NCBI RefSeq assembly: GCF_000969825.1
Contig: NZ_KQ033919.1
Span: 3,670,749 to 3,734,748 of the forward strand
Reading direction: 5' to 3'
DNA: 64,000 nucleotides
DNA from: Parabacteroides gordonii MS-1 = DSM 23371
GTDB lineage: Bacteria; Bacteroidota; Bacteroidia; Bacteroidales; Tannerellaceae
Positions 60,987-64,000 of this stretch are shown in pieces. The notes under the pieces are model-generated. The model made no database searches. It saw only the letters and a program-made list of their open reading frames with translations, and was not told where the DNA came from. Made by a program: the position numbers and the translations under genes. Position 1 is the first letter of the stretch. The number at the start of each line of letters is the position of its first letter.

Positions 60987-61580
60987 ATGAAACGAAAATG
61001 GGTTGTTTTTTTAGGTGGTGTATTGTGTCAGGCTGTTTTGCTGGCACAAACATCTTATCAGACAAAAGTGATCAAGCCGGAATCTCGTCCGTGGGGCCCT
61101 TATCTCTGGCCTCATGAAATCCCGGAGACGCCGCCTGTCGGGCAATCTTCAGATTTGGTGGCTGCAGAGTTTAAAGGACAGTCCGTAAGTTATACGGCAG
61201 CGGATACCTGGTATCCTTCATGGGCTTCGAACGATACGTTGTATTCGCCTTTTACAGATGGTACGTGGGGTATATGGAAACTGGTCTTTTCTGCGACGGG
61301 GCCGAAGGCTATGACCGGTCAGGCCAAAATCGTAGGGAATGACCCGTTAAATTTGAAAGTAATCCCATTGGGAGCCACGACCGGTTCGGCGGCTCCTTAT
61401 GGCGGACGCTATCCGTGTGGCAGTTTGGTGCACAATGGCATTTGGTATTATGGAACTTATTGCCTGGATGGATACCCCAGCGGATATAACTGGGGTACTT
61501 TAGGCCCGTTTGTCGGTTTCCGGATCTCTAAAGATTACGGACTGACATGGGAAGATACTCCTGTAGAATTTGTAATATAG
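60987..61580 (+). pseudogene. Truncated secreted protein, N-terminal fragment of a beta-propeller-type glycosidase
   Basis: I start at the ATG of MKRKWVVFLGGVLCQAVLLAQ (197 residues, signal peptide about 1-20). The sequence RPWGPYLWPHEIPETPPVG ... SSDLVAAEFKG ... GTWGIWKLVFSATGP ... YGTYCLDGYPSGYNWG ... FRISKDYGLTWEDTP looks like the beginning of a five-bladed propeller or sialidase-like enzyme of about 500 residues or more. It stops after VEFVI in the first blades. The 91 bases to the next gene hold no continuation, so the gene is deleted at its 3' end and probably non-functional. An intact 197-residue protein is possible but less likely. Confidence 0.55.
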
Positions 61581-61671
61581 ATTAATTCCATGAAAACACA
61601 AGAAAATAAGAGTAAGGTATATCAACTGATTCATCTGAGGTAAATGATATATTTATATAAATAGAACGATT

Positions 61672-62739
61672 ATGAAAGAAATGACATCTTTACAGCGTTG
61701 TATGGCTGTTCTGAATGGAGAAGTACCTGATATGCTTCCTGTGATACCTCAAAGTTTTATGTATGCTGTCGAAACAGCCGGGTTGAAAATCAGCGATGTG
61801 AACAAGAACGGACGGAAGATGGCACAGGCACATATCTTGTCTCAGGAAAAATATGGATACGACGGTTGTGTGATCGATTTCGATGATGCCTCGATTGCCG
61901 AAGCGATCGGAGCGAAGGTGATTTTCCGGGAAGATGAACCGGCAACGGTCGATGAAGAACAACCTGTGCTGAAGAACTTGCGTGATATTTACGATTTGTC
62001 TTTGCCGGATCCATTAAAGTCAGGGCGTCTGAACGAATGGCTTGAAGCCACTCGCACCTTGGTCGATGCTATCGGCGATCATGTCTTTATCATGGGACGT
62101 GCCGATCAAGGACCATTCAGTATTGCTTGTATGTTAAGGGGCACTACTCAATTTATGATGGACCTGCTGACGGAAGATCCTAAATTAATAGCCGATGTGA
62201 TCGAGTATTGCCGGCAGGCAAGTGTCCTTTTTGCCAAAGCTCAGAAAGATGCCGGAGCCCATGCCACCTCTATTGGTGATGCTCTGGCTGGTCCGAACCT
62301 GATTTCGCCGGATATGTATCGTCAGTTTGCTCTGGAACCCGAAAAGAAAATGACGGAGGAGGTGCAGTCCTACGGAATACCTTTGTCCCTTCATATCTGT
62401 GGTAATACGAATGCCATCATCGGGGATATGGGAAAGACCGGAGCACGGATTCTGGAAGTCGACTGGAAGCTTGATATGGAAGAGGCACGTAAACTTGTCC
62501 CGATGGAGACAATCCTGATGGGGAATGTCGATCCCAGCTTCCCGCTGGTACATGGCACGCCGGCTGAAGTGGATGCCGCAGTAAAGAAACTGGTGGAAGC
62601 TACGGGAGGTAGAAGCCATATTATCAGTTCCGGGTGTGCTATGGGAAGAAACACGCCTGCGGAGAACTTTGAAGCCTTTATTGCAGCTGCCCGTAAATAC
62701 GGATCTTATGAGGAAATTATGCGTTTACAGAATCAATAG
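61672..62739 (+). CDS. MtaA-type methylcorrinoid methyltransferase-like protein C
   Basis: A 355-residue URO-D-fold protein that keeps the full MtaA-type zinc site: SLHICGNTN (H241, C243) and ISSGCAMGRNTP (C322, 79 residues after C243). In methanogens this set binds Zn and activates the thiol of coenzyme M. Bacteroidota do not make coenzyme M, so the acceptor is probably another thiol such as homocysteine, or a different substrate. It is the strongest candidate for the acceptor methyltransferase (MT2) of the locus. It lies after the truncated gene and 8 bases before the cupin gene. Confidence 0.82.
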   Translation: MKEMTSLQRCMAVLNGEVPDMLPVIPQSFMYAVETAGLKISDVNKNGRKMAQAHILSQEKYGYDGCVIDFDDASIAEAIGAKVIFREDEPATVDEEQPVLKNLRDIYDLSLPDPLKSGRLNEWLEATRTLVDAIGDHVFIMGRADQGPFSIACMLRGTTQFMMDLLTEDPKLIADVIEYCRQASVLFAKAQKDAGAHATSIGDALAGPNLISPDMYRQFALEPEKKMTEEVQSYGIPLSLHICGNTNAIIGDMGKTGARILEVDWKLDMEEARKLVPMETILMGNVDPSFPLVHGTPAEVDAAVKKLVEATGGRSHIISSGCAMGRNTPAENFEAFIAAARKYGSYEEIMRLQNQ

Positions 62740-62747
62740 GTGAAGAG

Positions 62748-63155
62748 ATGATAGAAACATATTATCACGATAAGGAAGGATATAATCCGTTTCTTATCAG
62801 GGAAGGGTGGCAGGTTGCCCAATTGAATCATGTGGCAAAACACGGTTTGGCAGATATCGACCAGATCGAAGTTCACCGGGCTACGGATGAAGTCTTTATT
62901 CTGTTTAAAGGGGAGGCTGTATTGATAGCGGCAAAACCTGACGATAAAGATGTTCATTTTGAATGTGTAAAAATGAAGCCGGGAGTCACTTATAATATTC
63001 CGGCAGGAACCTGGCACAATATCGCTATGGATCCGGAGGTTGAAATCATTATTGTTGAAAAATCGGATACTCATAAACAGGATTGTGCCTATTTGGATTT
63101 GACTCCTTTGCAAAGGAATCGTTTGTATGCAATAATTGAAGACGTATTAAAGTAA
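62748..63155 (+). CDS. Cupin-fold protein
   Basis: A 135-residue single-domain cupin. The first motif (DQIEVHRATDEVFILFKGEAVLI) and second motif (VTYNIPAGTWHNIAM) give the His/Glu metal-ligand positions (H in VHRATDE; H in WHN), although the first motif is not a full HxH. Small cupins of this kind often bind or isomerise sugars or act in sugar-derivative metabolism. Start at the ATG preceded by GGTGAAGAG. It is 8 bases after the MtaA-like gene and 5 bases before a GH38-like gene, so it belongs to the operon. Confidence 0.72.
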   Translation: MIETYYHDKEGYNPFLIREGWQVAQLNHVAKHGLADIDQIEVHRATDEVFILFKGEAVLIAAKPDDKDVHFECVKMKPGVTYNIPAGTWHNIAMDPEVEIIIVEKSDTHKQDCAYLDLTPLQRNRLYAIIEDVLK

Positions 63156-63160
63156 CCACG

Positions 63161-64000
63161 ATGAAAAAAGGAATTGTACTCACTGTTTTATGTGTTTTGT
63201 CGTCCTTATCTGTTAAGGCGCAACTACTGAACGATACTTATTCATGTGACAATGAATCATATGGACTTTTGAAGAATTTGTCGGATTCGCCGTTAAGCCG
63301 GGGAAATATTTATGTGTTCACCACGACGCACCAGGATCTGGCCTGGCTGAACCATCTTGATGCCTGTATAGCAGACCGGGATACGCTTTGGCTTACTCCG
63401 TTTCTGAAACGTCTGGCCGATGATCCCAATTTCAGGATGGATATAGAGCAAACATCTATTCTGAAAGAATATATTCATCGTCATCCGGAGACACAGCCCT
63501 TGTTTGCTAAATATATGAAAGAAGGGCGCATTTGTGTGGGAGGTACTTTTATTCAGCCTTATGAAGAAATGTATTCGGGAGAATCATTGGCCCGGCAGTT
63601 TTACCTTGGAAGTCGTTGGTTGAAAAAGAATTTTGACGGTTATGCTCCGTTGTCCTATTTTAATGTAGATGTACCGGGGCGCACGTTGCAAATGCCGCAG
63701 ATAATGAAGAAGGCAGGTATCGACAACCTGATTATCAGTCGTCACGAAAGAGGGTTGTTCTACTGGCAGTCACCCGACGGTTCGAAAGTCAGGACATATA
63801 CGCCGGGACATTATATTTATTTTTACAATGTATTGGGAAAAGAAGATACAGCGGCTATTAAAGAAATCGGTAAGGAATCCATCTTATGGTATACTAAATA
63901 TAACGATGTGAAAAAGGTGCCGACCGTGATGCCGGCCATGTTGAATTACGAGTTGTCGTGGGATAGGAAGCCGGTTGAAAATTGTCCTGTATTGATGGAT
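63161..64000 (+). CDS. GH38-like alpha-mannosidase, 3' end beyond window
   Basis: The frame is open from an ATG at 63161 to the window end (280 residues visible). A signal peptide covers about 1-20 (VKA-QL). The metal motif THQDLAWLN (H57, D59) has the HxD of GH38, and FNVDVPGRTLQMPQIMKKAGI carries the Asp expected as nucleophile. NLIISRHERGLFYWQSPDGSKV matches the GH38 pocket region. It is closer to classical GH38 enzymes (HQD..W) than the two GH38-like copies at 48364 and 51099. Most of the protein, including the C-terminal beta domains, lies outside the window. Confidence 0.82.
   Translation, partial: MKKGIVLTVLCVLSSLSVKAQLLNDTYSCDNESYGLLKNLSDSPLSRGNIYVFTTTHQDLAWLNHLDACIADRDTLWLTPFLKRLADDPNFRMDIEQTSILKEYIHRHPETQPLFAKYMKEGRICVGGTFIQPYEEMYSGESLARQFYLGSRWLKKNFDGYAPLSYFNVDVPGRTLQMPQIMKKAGIDNLIISRHERGLFYWQSPDGSKVRTYTPGHYIYFYNVLGKEDTAAIKEIGKESILWYTKYNDVKKVPTVMPAMLNYELSWDRKPVENCPVLMD

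Overview
The window looks like a chromosome segment of a gut Bacteroidota, most likely Parabacteroides or another Tannerellaceae. The evidence is two SusC/SusD pairs, an ECF sigma/FecR pair, an S46 dipeptidyl-peptidase, the Bacteroidales EF-G paralogue EF-G2, a ROK hexokinase, a very large secreted protein with a DUF6383-like tail, and Bacteroidales promoters (TTG/TTTG about 19-21 bp upstream of TAnnTTTG). I saw no rRNA, tRNA or CRISPR array. The genus call is inference.

Layout. 1-10.1 kb is housekeeping and processing: a CYTH-domain protein (cut by the window edge), a DPP11-type peptidase, a zeta-type P-loop kinase with a tiny overlapping partner, HemW, a GTPase-motif-degenerate EF-G, a GNAT enzyme, a YkgJ-like cysteine-cluster protein, and a translationally coupled phosphoesterase/glycosyltransferase pair. 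10.5-13.8 kb is one 1,093-residue secreted protein with the base and codon use of a very highly expressed gene. After metY there is 1.25 kb of non-coding DNA (15.4-16.6 kb) full of palindromic repeats, including a 594-bp inverted-duplication element. Then come a MATE pump and an outer-membrane barrel/TPR pair.

23.0-31.2 kb is a complete polysaccharide utilisation locus (ECF sigma, FecR anti-sigma, STN-containing SusC, SusD, GH29 fucosidase). Convergent to it lies a second SusC/SusD pair (31.3-36.5 kb) with no sigma pair and no STN domain. Its upstream region is bracketed by AGTTC-N5-GAACT inverted repeats, which suggests control by promoter inversion. 37-41 kb holds a NUDIX hydrolase, RokA, a GyrI-like protein, a VOC protein and an MBL-fold hydrolase. 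41.2-46.9 kb is a MacAB-TolC-type export operon with two tandem FtsX-type permeases.

47.1 kb to the end is the most unusual part. It has a LacI-type regulator with matching operators before itself and before the next operon. The operon encodes three GH38-like secreted enzymes (the last cut by the window edge), a GH95-like lipoprotein, a parallel beta-helix protein, a truncated secreted protein, a corrinoid protein, three uroporphyrinogen-decarboxylase-fold methyltransferase-like proteins and a cupin. I infer a locus that trims a glycan and removes O-methyl groups through a B12 carrier. That function is a hypothesis; the gene families are well supported.
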